DNA of 64,000 nt from Cliona cf. orientalis (lineage: Eukaryota; Porifera; Demospongiae; Clionaida; Clionaidae). The translations under genes and the position numbers were made by a program. Below are positions 1 through 10,806 of the stretch, one piece after another (position 1 is the stretch's first letter; the number at the start of each line of letters is the position of its first letter). The notes beneath the pieces are model-generated. The model was not told the DNA's origin. It was given only the letters and a program-made list of their open reading frames with translations, and did not search any database. The stretch lies in the NCBI GenBank assembly GCA_963930775.1, contig OZ005690.1:8416225-8480224 (forward strand). The letters are read 5' to 3'.

Positions 1-18
1 TTGCTAACCCCTTCCACG

Positions 19-430
19 GGTATAGGAGGATTCCACGCAAACGTGTGAAGGAATTTTATTGAGATGCAAATGATAGTCAGCGCCCTTTTAGGAAGTTCCG
101 GCCAGGTTCCTGTCACACCTGTTGGTGGGAATCGAATGTATTACGTTCTATGGGGAATAGCATGCATTTATTGCGCTAGCCAAGCAAATAGTTGCTCTCT
201 CGAAAAAGCGTCCTAGCTACATAGTGTACAGCACCCTAGAGTGCCGTAGATAGCGCCATTTTCGGTATCTACTCTGAAGCTCTGTGCAGCCTCCAAAACA
301 TATGCTATTCCCATAGAGCGCAATACATTCGATAGAGGAACCTGGCCGGAACTTCCTGAAAGGGCATTGAATATCATTTGCATCTCATTAAAATTCCTTC
401 ACACATTCACGTGGAATCCCCCTATAATTT
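19..430. mobile_element. MITE-like inverted repeat
   Basis: The segment at about 19-165 reappears in inverted orientation at about 300-428. Shared words include AGTTCCGGCCAGGTTCC, the ATTTGCATCTCA stretch and the GTGTGAAGGAATTT stretch. No ORF of note lies between the arms. It sits inside the intron that follows thymidylate synthase exon 2. It is a non-autonomous TIR element of unassigned superfamily. Confidence 0.7.
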
Positions 431-441
431 AAGCAATAATA

Positions 442-677
442 GGCCAATCAAACTACATTGTTAGTTTCTCGTCCACCCGTTTTTATATTTCTATGCGGGC
501 GGTCATTATTCATTGTTCAATATTATGGCATTTTGAGGGTGTGGTTTCCTGGAACCACCCAAATAATTAGCAAAAAAGAGGTGTGGCTGGTGTTTCAAGG
601 CAATAATGAAGGCAGAAGCAGTAGGTTGAAACAGACGCGGGCGGTGACGAGAAACTAACAATCAAGTTTGTGTGGCC
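442..677. mobile_element. PIF/Harbinger-type MITE (GGCC family)
   Basis: The ends are inverted copies beginning GGCCAATCAAACTAC / GGCCACACAAACTTG and continuing into TTGTTAGTTTCTCGTC. Flanking triplets are ATA (left) and TTA (right), close to the TWA target of PIF/Harbinger elements. Related copies lie at 54005-54252, 55487-55923 and 56871-57138. The 66-codon ORF inside is an artefact of the palindrome. Confidence 0.7.
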
Positions 678-703
678 TTAGTGTCAGTTGAGTTTGTACC
701 TAC

Positions 704-1126
704 CTCATTTGAGCACCGAAGATGGACTTGGTCCCCACTCCAGTCCGGTCATCCTTGATACTTCCATACTCCAGGATTCGATTAATCAGATCCAGGTACT
801 GGTATTCATCGTGTCGGCTAACCACTAAAGTGAAAATGAAAATGAAAAGACAAAAATGTCACCAAAAGTTTCCAACTAAGATCAATTGTGGCCAGATATT
901 AGACATACAACTATCCTTCCCTCCCTCCCCCCCCCCCCACCCTCACTTTCTCTCTCTTTCTCCAGCCTCTACAAATGTTCTCACCTGCTGTAGCTGCTAC
1001 TGGTTTGGGCACTTTCTCTGCCTGTGAGCTATCGATCAGTTCCTTTGCCTTCTTCACTTTGAGTTCGTCCACCTTGTCGGGGTACACGTTGGCCACTGAC
1101 GGCATATTTTCGTCACTGCAACTCAT
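704..1126 (-). CDS. TYMS: Thymidylate synthase, first two coding exons (partial)
   Basis: Thymidylate synthase methylates dUMP to dTMP with methylene-tetrahydrofolate. Exon 1 is 985-1126 (ATG at 1126-1124, ending in phase 1 before a GTGAGA donor). Exon 2 is 704-824 (acceptor TTTAG, donor GTAGGT). Spliced in frame, exon 2 reads [14 protein letters not shown], then [17 protein letters not shown]. This is the conserved N-terminal block of the family, which contains the phosphate-binding arginine loop (RTGTGT in most species). The 48-residue leader of exon 1 ([11 protein letters not shown]...) is lysine/glutamate-rich, like other animal N-terminal extensions. The gene continues beyond the left edge, because the catalytic cysteine region is absent and bases 1-703 hold only MITEs. 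It is divergent from RRP15, 177 bp away. Confidence 0.93.
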
Positions 1127-1303
1127 CCTTGCCTTGTGTTTTTCCTTTAATACAATTACAGCGCCTTCTTATGATCTGAATAGTTCACAGCTAGCTGGCT
1201 GTCTGTTTTCCCTCCAAAAGTTGCCGCGCGCGGGCACTGGGCCGTGGGCGGAGTCGAGTACGGGCATGCGCAATGGACGAGGCTACACAAGGGCTACAAC
1301 AAA
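1127..1303. promoter_or_regulatory. Bidirectional TYMS/RRP15 promoter region
   Basis: The 177 bp between the two divergent start codons contain no other coding sequence. The right half is GC-rich, with a GGGCGG GC-box core near 1246 and GGCATGCGCA near 1263, which matches most of the NRF1 palindrome TGCGCATGCGC. No TATA box is visible. That RRP15 starts at 1304 and that both promoters lie here is inference from gene order. Confidence 0.6.
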
Positions 1304-4300
1304 ATGCGTGTATCACAACCACGTGGGGAAGTGTTGTTTGAGATGGCCATGGAGTCAGAGGATCGTGTATCAGACGCAGTGAGAGTGATAGAGAGAGGAG
1401 GAGGGCATCCACATCACGAGGCAATGGCGGCGGTCATGGCCAGGATCCTCGCCTCAGCCACACCGCCGGGCCCGGGATCAGCTTCTAAAATCCAGGAGAG
1501 GAAGAGGAAGGGAGGAGGGAAGAGAATAGAGCAAAATATTAAGAGAAAGAGAAGAAAAATGAAGGTAGTAAAAGTTGCAATATCCCTGGTATTATTTTCT
1601 AATTTTAATATGCAGATGTCATTTAGGTAGTCTCTCGCAGCCAGACTCTCTCAGGGAAAAGGGGGAGGGAGAGTCTGGTAAAGTGCTATACATCGAGTTG
1701 TCCCAGCGCCTCGTACGAGGCGCGACCAATCAGATTGCATCTTTAGTTTGCGGTGGCATATCCGATTGTGAACGGAGAATAAACACACGTGTGCAACGGT
1801 ATCTCGTCCGTTCATAATCGGATACGCCACCGCAAACTATGTAATGCCATAAAGATGCAATCTGATTGGTCGCGCCTCGTACGAGGCGCTGGGACAACTC
1901 GATGTATAGCACTTTACCAGACTCTCTCCCTCCCTTTCCCCCTCCCCCTTTTCCCTGAGAGAGAGAGTCTGGCTGCGCGAGACTATCATTTAGGCCATAC
2001 CAATTTGATGTTTTGTTTCTCGGACAAACAGGAGCTGGAAACAGACCAGGGTGGTCGGCATGAAAATAAAAAAAAACTAATTAACAGGAGGTGTGGCATA
2101 GTAAATCGTGAGCATCACCAGTCCACAGACAGCCAGCTATCACTTTAGTAGTGAATACTTGCATTCTCGAGCAGTTTTGATGATCGTGTAGCTTATAGCA
2201 CTATCAGTAGTAGACCAAGAGTGCTCTTTTTGAAAAGTACTCCTGGCCTGTCACTATCATAATGTGAGGAATGTTAATTAAAAATATCTTATTTTTTTTT
2301 CAAATCAGCCAAAAACAGACCCGCCGAATCCGAGAAACAAAAAATTAACTTGGTATGGCCTTATTATCTTTTCTGGTAAAGGGTCGTTGGTCACAGGCCT
2401 AGAATAAACTTGAAAAAATTCCATCATGATATGTAGATCAACTGTAGTTAATTGAATACAACATATGTAAAAAATTAGCATTTTATGAATTCTCCTATTA
2501 TTATGTGTATATATGGAGCAATTGACGACCTTTACCAGAAAAGGGCGTATTTTCCAAGTATGCTACTTATACCAATTCCTGATTCCAGAATGGAAACATG
2601 GAAACAGAAAGATCATCAGACCATAGTAGTAGCAGTGATGAAGTGTCAGGGTCTGATTCCGGTTCCACATGGGTTCATTCCGCTGGGCCCCCTCCTCCTG
2701 TGACTGATGTTGTGCTGCAGTGTCACCGCTCGCCCCTTGACTGGGATGTGGAGGGAGAGAGACAGCTACAGAGAATGGCCACAAGGGGAGGTAAGCTGAG
2801 ACGGGATGAATGTATCGTAATCGAATTTGAAATAATTTCTCATGCTGTGTACACATAGTTTGGTTACCTTAGGGTGACTATTTTTACGGGTACTACCGTT
2901 TGATATTAATTTTCTGCGAATTGGCCTAAAAATGCAAAATTTTGTACCCACTAATGTTAGCCATTTGCACTATAGAGCGTTAGAATTTGTCGACCCTGTA
3001 CCATTTTCATGTACAAATTGCAAAATTTAATACTCATAGATTGTGTTTAAAGTCCAAATCGCAGAAAAATGTACCTGCGAAGAATTGTCACATTAAGATA
3101 AGTAGAAAATTTTGGGAAAACATGGAAAATAGATGGATAATGATTTGAATATGCATACCGTAGTGTCCTGGGCAAGTGCCCACTCCCGCATAAGCACCCA
3201 TGCAGTGTTGTAGCCAGCTCATATTTTAAAGGGGGTGGTTGTTTAAAGTTCAAAGCATTATTGTTGTTTTAAAACCACGTCAAGCAAAATTGAGGTCAGA
3301 AAGGAGGGTGGCTGCCCTACATTTTATCCTCTGGCTACATGTATCTAATTTTAAGGGTCAATAATTATATCAGCTTGTACACAAACGTATGGAAATTCTA
3401 TCCCCATGGGTGCTTAATTACCCGGGACACTACTGTAATATTTTTGTGTTGAGAATCATCTATAATACCTGCTCTTTCCTCCCCCCCCCCTCTCTCTCTC
3501 TCTCCCCCCTCCCTTTCTCACTCTCTTCCTCCCCCTCTCTGCTGTAGTTGTCCAGCTCTTCAATGCAGTAAGTAAACAACAGAAGATTATTGAAAAGAAG
3601 GCAAAAGAAGCTGGAGCCTCCGAGAGGAAGAAAGCGAAAGGTCAGAAAGACTGAGCTGCACATGTAGGGATTCTATATTACCATTGTTGACTCTGTTGCT
3701 TGTTGATCGAGGAGGAGGGGAGGGGAGAGGAAACCAGACATGTTCTAGTGGTTTAGAACTATCATTAGTTGTACGCTTTACAAACTTAGGGATGAGTAGT
3801 CAACCTCAGAGATAATGATGGGAAAGTCCCTGTAGCCCCCACCTTATAAAATTAAATAACAACTGTGCATTGCACCTCCGTGTTTCTCTGGATACTACCA
3901 TAGTATCCTTGGCAAGTGCCTATTCCTAGGTAAGCACCCAGGTGCTTGTTTTGAATACATGAGTACTTCGAGGCTATATAAATCCGTATTGCTATGGATG
4001 GCAAACATCCAGGTCATGTTAGTTAGGTGTGTAACAAACGGGAAACATTGTGCAACTGATTACTTTCTGTATTACCTCATGGACTGTATAAATAGTGTGT
4101 GCATGTTTGTGTTGTTTAGTTCTCCCTAATATTACTTCCCCTTGTCTTATTACCTACAACTACTGCATGAGAGCATAGGCAGGGAGCAGTCATTACATTT
4201 GGGGGCCCGACTGGGGTCCTGCGATCACTCGTGGACACGAGTGAGTCTGCCAACCAGTGTGACTTAGGAATCGGGACCGAGCGTGGTGTTACAGGTGGCG

Positions 4301-5551
4301 ATTGTGACCAAGTTGCTATAATTATATGTTAACTCCACCCACGAATTAGCATACGGATTGGCTGGGGCCTCGCTTGGACACTTACTGGGATACTACGGTA
4401 TACTAAGTTTTCATGAATGATAAACAATAACGTACTCTCTTATTGTGTGAATCCATGTACCATAGAAACCCGCAAATATGCCCCCCTCGCGCATAAGCCC
4501 CCCCCCCCCCCCCGACTGTAAAATATAATATTAGAGTCCATAAGCCAATAAAAACAGTAGCTACAGCTAGCAAACTAACTATTGTGCCATAGTATGCCTT
4601 ACATTCTTGATTTTCTCAAGTTATGCCCATCAAATACCGTAGACTCTGGTTAATAAGCGCATGCGCTTATAGCGGTAAACGGAATGACAGTATGCGCTTA
4701 ATAAAGGATATGCGCTTATATGGCACATAACCACGCCCACAAACGTTTGGGCACGTGATGGATGCGAGGCCCGCTAGCACTAGTGCTCGATCGATCGATC
4801 GAGCACTTTAACGTTTACAGTTGCCGCTCAAGATGACGAGTGCTGGCGATTTGTCGATCTTCTTGCATGATAACGTTATTCGTGGCCATCATTTCTCCAA
4901 AGATAGCCGGACTCCAAATACTTTCCAGCAGGTTCATAGAACGCCACGCCTATTAAGCGCATGCGCTTAATAAACAATAGCTTATGACAAGAAGAGGGCA
5001 TGCGCTTAATAAATAATGTGCGCTTAATAGCGAGGTGCACTTAATAACCAGAGTTTATGGTAGCCAGATAAAGTACAAAGATTGCTCGCCCACGTGGCAT
5101 TCGATGGTCGGTAATGGTCGTCACATGGAAATGTAAGGATCCCATGCATAAGCCCCCTTCCCACTTTTACCCAATACTAGTGGGGGGGGGGGGGAATCGC
5201 AGGATTCTACGGCATATGGTTAATTTTCCCCATGCAGTACTGAAGTCGATTGATAAAGGTAGCTTCATAGACATGCTAAAGACTGCGGGAGCTGGCGATA
5301 GTGAAAGGACCAACAGAACAGCAAGAACGACAATAGTGAGAACATATTAGATCTATCCATTGAATTTCTGTGTTCATTGTATTATACTTTAAAGAGAAAG
5401 GAAAGGGGGTGGGAGCTGAGTACAGGGTTGAAGCAACGTTGTCAGCTATAAATTTAAGTTGTTGACAATAATTATTATGTTACTTGTATTTCCCATGCAC
5501 AAGCATGTAAACCCGTGCATATGCACTCTCATTATGTAATTTATACTCTGT

Positions 5552-5588
<37 letters not shown>

Positions 5589-5922
5589 CCCCTCTCTCCC
5601 TCTCTCTCTCTCTCCCTCTCCCTCTCTCTTTCTCTCACTCTCTCTCCCTCTCTCTCTTTCCCTTCCTCCCTCCCTTCCTCTCTCTCTCTCTTCCTGTCTT
5701 CCTTGTTGTCAGTCATCCTCAAGCTTGGCTGAGTCTAGTGGTGGTCAGCCTGGTGGTGGGGAGGTGGAGCAGCCTGACTGGGATGTCCTTAAAGATGGCT
5801 ACTTCACAAAGAAAGGAGCAGCAGCTACTAGTTCATCCATGTTGGACTGGGAGGAGGAGGAGGAGGGAGAGGGGGACTCTAGCTCTCTAGAAGACTCTTC
5901 CAGTCATCTCCATGAACTGTAG
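1304..5922 (+). CDS. RRP15: RRP15-like ribosomal RNA processing protein
   Basis: A nucleolar protein needed for large-subunit (pre-60S) rRNA maturation. Five exons join in frame: 1304-1564 (phase 0), 2721-2790 (phase 1), 3548-3640 (phase 1), 5238-5335 (phase 0) and 5713-5922, giving 243 residues (human about 280). The diagnostic block spans exons 2-3: GERQLQRMATRG, then VVQLFNAVSKQQK and KEAGASERKKAK. Exon 4 gives SIDKGSFIDMLK. Exon 5 gives the C-terminal DWDVLKDGYFTKKG, SSMLDW and an acidic tail. Exon 1 carries AMAAVMARIL followed by a basic stretch (KIQERKRKGGGKR). The start is uncertain: ATGs at 1343 and 1349 (MAMESEDRVSD) have a better context. An acceptor at 2588 would lengthen exon 2 by 44 serine/acidic residues in the same frame; I prefer 2721 from family alignment. 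The introns are stuffed with MITEs. Confidence 0.9.
1628..1985. mobile_element. MITE, TAGTCTCG family, 9-bp TSD
   Basis: A near-complete palindrome of 358 bp in RRP15 intron 1. It starts TAGTCTCTCGCAGCCAGAC and ends with the inverse, GAGACTA. It is flanked by the perfect 9-bp direct repeat TCATTTAGG at 1619-1627 and 1986-1994. The 9-bp duplication points to a Mutator-like mobiliser (inference). The last two bases of the right duplication are also the first two bases of the next element, so this copy inserted after it. Confidence 0.85.
1993..2360. mobile_element. PIF/Harbinger-type MITE
   Basis: Inverted ends GGCCATACCAA / TTGGTATGGCC, each followed inward by a GTTTCTCGGA block. TTA flanks both sides (1990-1992 and 2361-2363), a TWA target duplication. 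It lies in RRP15 intron 1, immediately next to the TAGTCTCG-family copy. Confidence 0.8.
3156..3437. mobile_element. MITE, TACCGTAGTGTCC family
   Basis: The left end TACCGTAGTGTCCTGGGCAA is mirrored by CCCGGGACACTACTGTA at the right end, and GTGCCCA / GGTGCTT are mirrored further in. It lies in RRP15 intron 2. Sister copies are at 3896-4400 and 62187-62308. Confidence 0.75.
3479..3547 (+). repeat. CT-rich tract forming the polypyrimidine of RRP15 intron 2
   Basis: C and CT runs extend to about 3540 and are followed by GCTGTAG, the acceptor used by RRP15 exon 3. A CT microsatellite also precedes exon 5 (5547-5712). Confidence 0.7.
3896..4400. mobile_element. MITE, TACCGTAGTGTCC family
   Basis: Starts TACCATAGTATCCTTGGCAA and ends with the inverse, TTACTGGGATACTACGGTA. 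About 505 bp, in RRP15 intron 3. The interior is non-coding. Confidence 0.7.
4458..5214. mobile_element. MITE interrupted by a nested element
   Basis: The left end TACCATAGAAACCCGCAAAT is matched at about 15 of 20 positions by the inverse of the right end (TGCCGTAGAATCCTGCGATT). Poly-C/poly-G runs lie just inside each end (near 4498-4515 and 5182-5194). The element at 4635-5062 sits within it. In RRP15 intron 3. Confidence 0.6.
4635..5062. mobile_element. Tc1-like MITE (TTAATAAGCGC family) nested in a second MITE
   Basis: Ends are TACCGTAGACTCTGGTTAAT and the inverse ATTAACCAGAGTTTATGGTA (here AATAACCAGAG), with GCGCATGCGCTTA repeats just inside. TA at the outermost bases is compatible with a TA target. 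The interior carries a short ORF from about 4832 (MTSAGDLSIFLHDN...) that looks unrelated to the ORF of the sister copy at 50796-51340. Confidence 0.75.
5547..5712 (+). repeat. (CT)n microsatellite acting as polypyrimidine tract
   Basis: Long CT/CCCT runs end in CCTTGTTGTCAG, the acceptor of RRP15 exon 5. The arginine-glutamate ORF on the other strand is only the translation of this repeat. Confidence 0.75.
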
Positions 5923-6485
5923 CTAAGCACATACTATGCACCATTTAGATTCTCTACAGTTAGTTACAATAGAATCGTTGTAACAAGTGATGGCTCTGCC
6001 GACCTTCTTACAGGAGAAAGAGGTAAAGGTCAGCAGAGCCATCACGTGTTATATATTATATATCAGGTCTCACAATGATTGTATTGTACATATAGGCATT
6101 TTAGTGATTCTTTACCAAATTTGTGTGCTAGTCTATATTTGTGTATGAAGGGCAGTCACCTCTCCTTAAGATTTGATGTTTACATTGCTTGCCCACATTG
6201 GATAATATGGTATCAACGTTTACCTTATACATAATTTCAGTATCACCGTTTACCTTGTTAGTGCCAAAGTCAACTGAAGGTGTGACTCACACCCACTCGT
6301 ACATGTGTTTGTGGAAAGCCTGTTGCATATTATTGTTATAATAATTGTAATAATATTAATATGGGAGAATGGCTTTGATGGCCTGAACTGAAAATTGCAT
6401 GCCAAACATATTTTACAGTCACAGCTATAATTAATGTACATGGCCTGGTGTCCAACCCTGGTAGCAGGAAATACATGTTAGGGTG
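5923..6485. other. RRP15 3' flank without recognisable gene
   Basis: 3' of RRP15. An imperfect hairpin at about 5975-6045 pairs GTGATGGCTCTGCCGACCTT with the inverse copy AAGGTCAGCAGAGCCATCAC (arms of about 23 nt). No other structure was recognised. Confidence 0.5.
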
Positions 6486-6804
6486 TAGTCTGGTGTACCA
6501 TCCCCTTAGCAAGAGAGAGGAAGGGTCTGGTAACATCGATATCCATGCAGTGTTGCCAGGTCTACAGAATCTACGGATTTTTGATTAACAGATGAGGTAT
6601 AGTTAAGAAGAAATGCACACCCAACCTGGCAACACTGTCCATGTCCAGAAAGTTCTGGTAGATCTGGACATGGATATCTACCAGAACTTTCTGGACATGG
6701 ATATCGATGTTACAACAATATCCATGTCCAGAAAGTTCTGGACATGGATATCGACGTTACCAGAACCTTCCTCTCTCTTGCGAAGGGGATGGTACACCAG
6801 ACTA
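6486..6804. mobile_element. MITE with internal sub-palindromes
   Basis: Ends are TAGTCTGGTGTACCATCCCC and its inverse, followed inward by a mirrored CTCTCTCTTGC-type block. The middle contains several head-to-head copies of TCCATGTCCAGAAAGTTCTGG (6642-6748), so the centre is itself a cluster of small palindromes. Confidence 0.7.
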
Positions 6805-8447
6805 CGGGTACTTAAGGGTGCATGAACTGACCGCAACAGGAAATTAACCGTGACTGTCACCGCAATAATATTTAATAATCAGTGACATCATTCTCTGTGG
6901 CCGCCATTTGGCCCGGTCTCGATAGCCATTCGGGTAAAGAACAAGAGAGAGATACAATATTGCTAGGAAGCGATCTCCTGTCTACTTGAGGACTCGTCGA
7001 GAAAGAAGGCCATTGATCCAAGCAAAGTAGTCGAGAAGCGAAGTCAGAAGGCTGTGGTCACAGTGGTTTGGTCGCCGGGAACAGATTCACAGTGGTAAGT
7101 TGGTGATACGTTATTCAAAGATGAAGCTTAAATTATACTCAATGCCATATCAAATTATTTAGCTAATACTGTCAAATAATTTAGTTCAAGATTCTTGGAC
7201 CAGAACTTATTAGAAACAGAGTCTAGCAGACGGTCATTGGCGGTTGATGAGCTCTAAATTTTATATTACAAGGGCAAACAGAAAGAATACCTTATGGCTA
7301 TGATTTGATTTGTGTGTACAAATTTGAAAATAGTACAGCGTTTTGTGGATACCGTATATATTACGGTTCTCAGGATATAGGCGCCACCCTAATGTGGGCG
7401 CCCTTTGGGACCTATGCAATTTTTGAGCACTCACCTAGGCCATGCCTACTTAATTTCATGTTCTTGGACGGATGCCAGGGGAGGCTCAGATAGGGTCCAT
7501 CGGTAGACCAAAAAATATGTTATTATAACATACATATGAATCTCATTAAGAGGTCATGAATATCATTAGCAGTCACCGTGCTCTGTATACTTACTTCATC
7601 AAGACTGGACCAGGACACACCTGTAAGATACTGAGTCTTGGCAAAAAGGGGCGATCCTTCACTGACTGGGGGGAAGTTCTTTTGCCGACACCAGATACTT
7701 GGACTGCTATTTAGTCGAACTGAAAGAGCTGAACGCTGCTGTCTGCTCGCTCGATCGAGCATGCATGGTGGTCACGTGATTGTGGCTTTTAATGGAATGT
7801 TTGGAAATCTAGTCCAAGAAACATGACATTAAATTGATGTGGCCCTACTGCTTTGATGTCTTTCTGGAGTTAGAGACAGCTGTTCTGATGGCTACTGTAC
7901 CAGCAACTCGTGATGATTCAGCGATTAGAGTGAAACTTCCAGAAAGAACTGAAACTAGAACAATACTTTTTATTGTTTTCACCACTTTCATATTGACTAC
8001 CACTAAATAGTACCAGTTAGTGAGACTGGCAAAACTTCCAGAACCATTCTAATCGCAGCTCTTAGGTGCCCTTTGATCTGCTCTGAATTTTTGGTTCTAG
8101 TTGGTGCCTGCGTGATCTGTAATTATTTTTTAGGGGTGCCTAAATTAGAAAGTATATGGTACTAATTTTAGCGAGTTTTACATTCCATTTTTTCGAAATG
8201 GTTGAAAACTATAGTATTCCTGGATACAATTTTTTTATGAAAATTGGGCAAATGGGAGCCGGAGGGACATGAACATCTTTGCCGGGCGAAAATTTCACCA
8301 CCTGCTCTCATTGGTGAAATTTTAGTTATTAAGTTTTGTCATGTGTTAGGCCACTCCACGTCAATCATTAGTTTCTGGTCACACCAGTTGTCTCAAGTAC
8401 ATGTGAGTGGGTGGGTGGTTAGGACTATGGGACTATGACTAATATTT
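6805..8447. other. Intergenic, no supported gene
   Basis: Contains short ORFs without recognisable motifs (for example 7523-7762 minus). A purine-rich stretch at 6940-7088 ends in a good donor (CAGTGGTAAGTTGG) and could be a 5' untranslated exon, but no partner exon was found. GGCCACTCC followed by TTAGTTTCTGG near 8349 looks like one end of a GGCC-family element. Confidence 0.4.
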
Positions 8448-9125
8448 GTGACCCTCCACGAGGAAACCAAGCATAATGCGCGGAAAAAAAATTTTTGAGT
8501 TAAGGCCACCATTACCAACTACAACCTTTGAACTATTGCTCCAGCAAATTTGAAGTCTCTAGCCCGTGTAGTCACGGAGATATGAGCAAAAATATACCCG
8601 GATCGCCCGTACTAAAGTATTGCAAAAAATTGCAATGAACACTGCTACATACGTTGCACGCGGAAGTCCGTATATTCGCCGTTTATGGTAAATACGTGGC
8701 CCCGCCCACTAAGTCAAAGAGCCAGATGGCTGCCGAAACTTTGGAAAGAGAGCAGCAGCCGGCGTTTCGATGGAAAAGAACGAAAAGATAGGCGTGTCTA
8801 TAGATAGTTAGTATACAAAATCGAAGAAAGAAGTGACTGGAGAGTGTTTTCTGTGCAGCTGCCGTGCTTCCCTAGCTGCAACTATGGCAACGGCTCCGTA
8901 TCATGGACGATCAATGTTAGCTACACGGCCGACTTCTTCGAGCCATAACTCGGTAAGTATAGCGTTCTAGAAGCTACGAAGCAGATTTTTGTGTAGAGGA
9001 ATGATTCCTCTATCGATCTATACCAAAAAGTGAAAAACGATAATTATCACCTTTGGCAACTATTTTGGCCTGTATCTCAGATTGATATCCAGCGCATTAT
9101 GCTTGGTTTCCTCGTGGAGGGTCAC
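8448..9125. mobile_element. TIR element, GTGACCCTCC family
   Basis: The left end GTGACCCTCCACGAGGAAAC, continuing CAAGCATAATGCGC, is repeated in near-perfect inverse at 9091-9125. Length about 678 bp. ATTT flanks both sides. The interior is non-coding. Fragments of a related family with GTGACCCGC ends lie near 42399 and 49668. Confidence 0.8.
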
Positions 9126-9590
9126 ATTTATTAAAAGGAAGTGCTTACATTATACCACAGATGCATAGCCAGCAAACCTTGAGTGCAAACAACAGCCTGT
9201 CAGATCACATGGCTCATGCTATGAGCTGTACAAGTACATAGACAGTTCAACAATGCTGACTGACAAACCACAGTGCATTAGTAGCTATTTGATCACCATC
9301 ATGGAATGTGCAGCAGGCAATGAGCTCGAGGTCAAGATGTATAGTATCAATCAAGAGTAGATTAGCCATAAGAGTGTTGAACTACTGCAGGGCCCGTGTA
9401 AACGCGAAACGTCTGAATGACGTCACGTTAATGAAAGCGCGCGGTTGTATAGCATGTACTTTAAGTGGGTGTTGAGTCAACACATAAACCACCATATCAT
9501 GCATGCATGCACAGCTGTGCCACGTGGCCTGATAACCATATACACTGTGTATTAACGCGTGCTGAATGAGTGAATTGCAAGATCACAGAA

Positions 9591-10799
9591 ATGGCCAGCA
9601 AAGTTAAGAAGCTTACACAGAAAGAAGTGAAAACAGTTGCAGATAAGTTAGAATATGCATCTCCAGAAGGATGTGATCAACTGTCATCAAAGATACTGGA
9701 GGACATAGCAAACTCCAAACAAGTATCTGTGTTTGAGCAAAGAAAAGAGCTACTAACTTTGTTGAGAAATGATCTGTATGATGAATTCAAATCTTTGGTA
9801 AGCTCCTTGCTTGGTGACTATGTGTACTTATATCGGTCTACAAAGGGAAGAACAAAATATGCAGATTTTCAAGTTGAGTGGTTGCAGCATATTAGAGCTG
9901 TTGGTGAAAACGGGTCAATGTTTGCTACCAGTGATGCTCAGCCAACACAGGAATATGAATCAGACATCATCCCAAATAGTAATACTCATGCTACATGGGC
10001 AGTGGTGTACTGTCAAGCCATGGATGCACTAGGACACATATCTGATGATACTAATCTTATCATTTTGCACACAATTGCCGGTGCAGTGTATAACCATCAG
10101 CAGCAGAAATTCATTCGTACACAATGCCATGAAACAGCACCAAACACAGTGTCCCTACCTTCTGATGATGATGCCCTTTATCGGATGTGTGGAGCGGAAA
10201 TCTGTAGGATGATCAAAGCCAGGCAAAAGAGTGCAAAAAAGGATGAAGAGGTTTGCTTTTTGAAACGATTGACTATCAAAGCTCAGGACAAAGAGAAGAT
10301 ACCACTGCCACAGGGAATAAAGAATCTGGATCAAACTGGCTTCCTGTGGGTACCTATCCCTCAACTCTTGCCCTATTTACGAGAGGTAGACACATTATTC
10401 CAGGATGAAATTAATCATGACAAATTTAGACTAAAGGGTGACCGAATTTTTGAGGTAGGAACCTAAATTTATTACCATTAAGTATCACTAAATGGACACT
10501 CACACACTTATATTTTGACACAGGATGCTCAGAAGACTTTTTCTGAACAAGAGGAGAGATTGCACAGCATTTTCCAAACATGCTTGAATAACTCTGACGC
10601 TTTTGGGACTCATAAATTACCACCAAGTGCATTTGCTGTCTTTAAAGAACTTAATTCAAAGATGCTAAACCTGCGTAAAGAAGATTGGCTCTCATCATGG
10701 AAAAGAATCACATTAAATAAGAAAGGGAAAACATCAGCAGTAACATTAATGCTAAGAGATGAACTTAAGCCTCAGTCAGCTGTCAAGTCCAGAAAGTAA
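9591..10799 (+). CDS. Accessory protein of the P-like transposon, function unknown
   Basis: Two exons, 9591-10454 and 10524-10799, join in phase 0 (donor GAGGTAGG, acceptor TTTGACACAG) and give 379 residues. The start is the first ATG, in a strong context (GAAATGG). I do not recognise the family. Visible features are a lysine-rich N-terminus, a likely helical first half (EQRKELLTLLRNDLYDEF), a central block with THATWAVVYCQAMDALGH and a segment CGAEICRMIKARQ, and a basic C-terminus (RDELKPQSAVKSRK). Only scattered cysteines are present, with no clear zinc finger. It lies wholly between the transposon ends and converges on the transposase, so it was mobilised as part of the element. It could be a DNA-binding helper or a regulator of transposition; neither is shown by the sequence. 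Confidence 0.75.
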
Positions 10800-10806
10800 C
10801 TGTAGT

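Noticed and set aside
458..658. 66-codon ORF starting at 458
   Set aside because: Lies wholly inside a MITE palindrome; no domain and no splice support.
911..970. Pyrimidine tract ending TTTCTCCAG as a plus-strand splice acceptor
   Set aside because: The following sequence is the thymidylate synthase donor and exon 1 on the minus strand; no plus-strand exon follows.
5480..5722. Arginine/glutamate-rich ORF on the minus strand
   Set aside because: It is the reverse reading of a CT microsatellite that serves as the polypyrimidine tract of RRP15.
9376..9550. Host promoter for the gene at 9591
   Set aside because: The region is the terminal repeat and subterminal part of the transposon, so any promoter belongs to the element.
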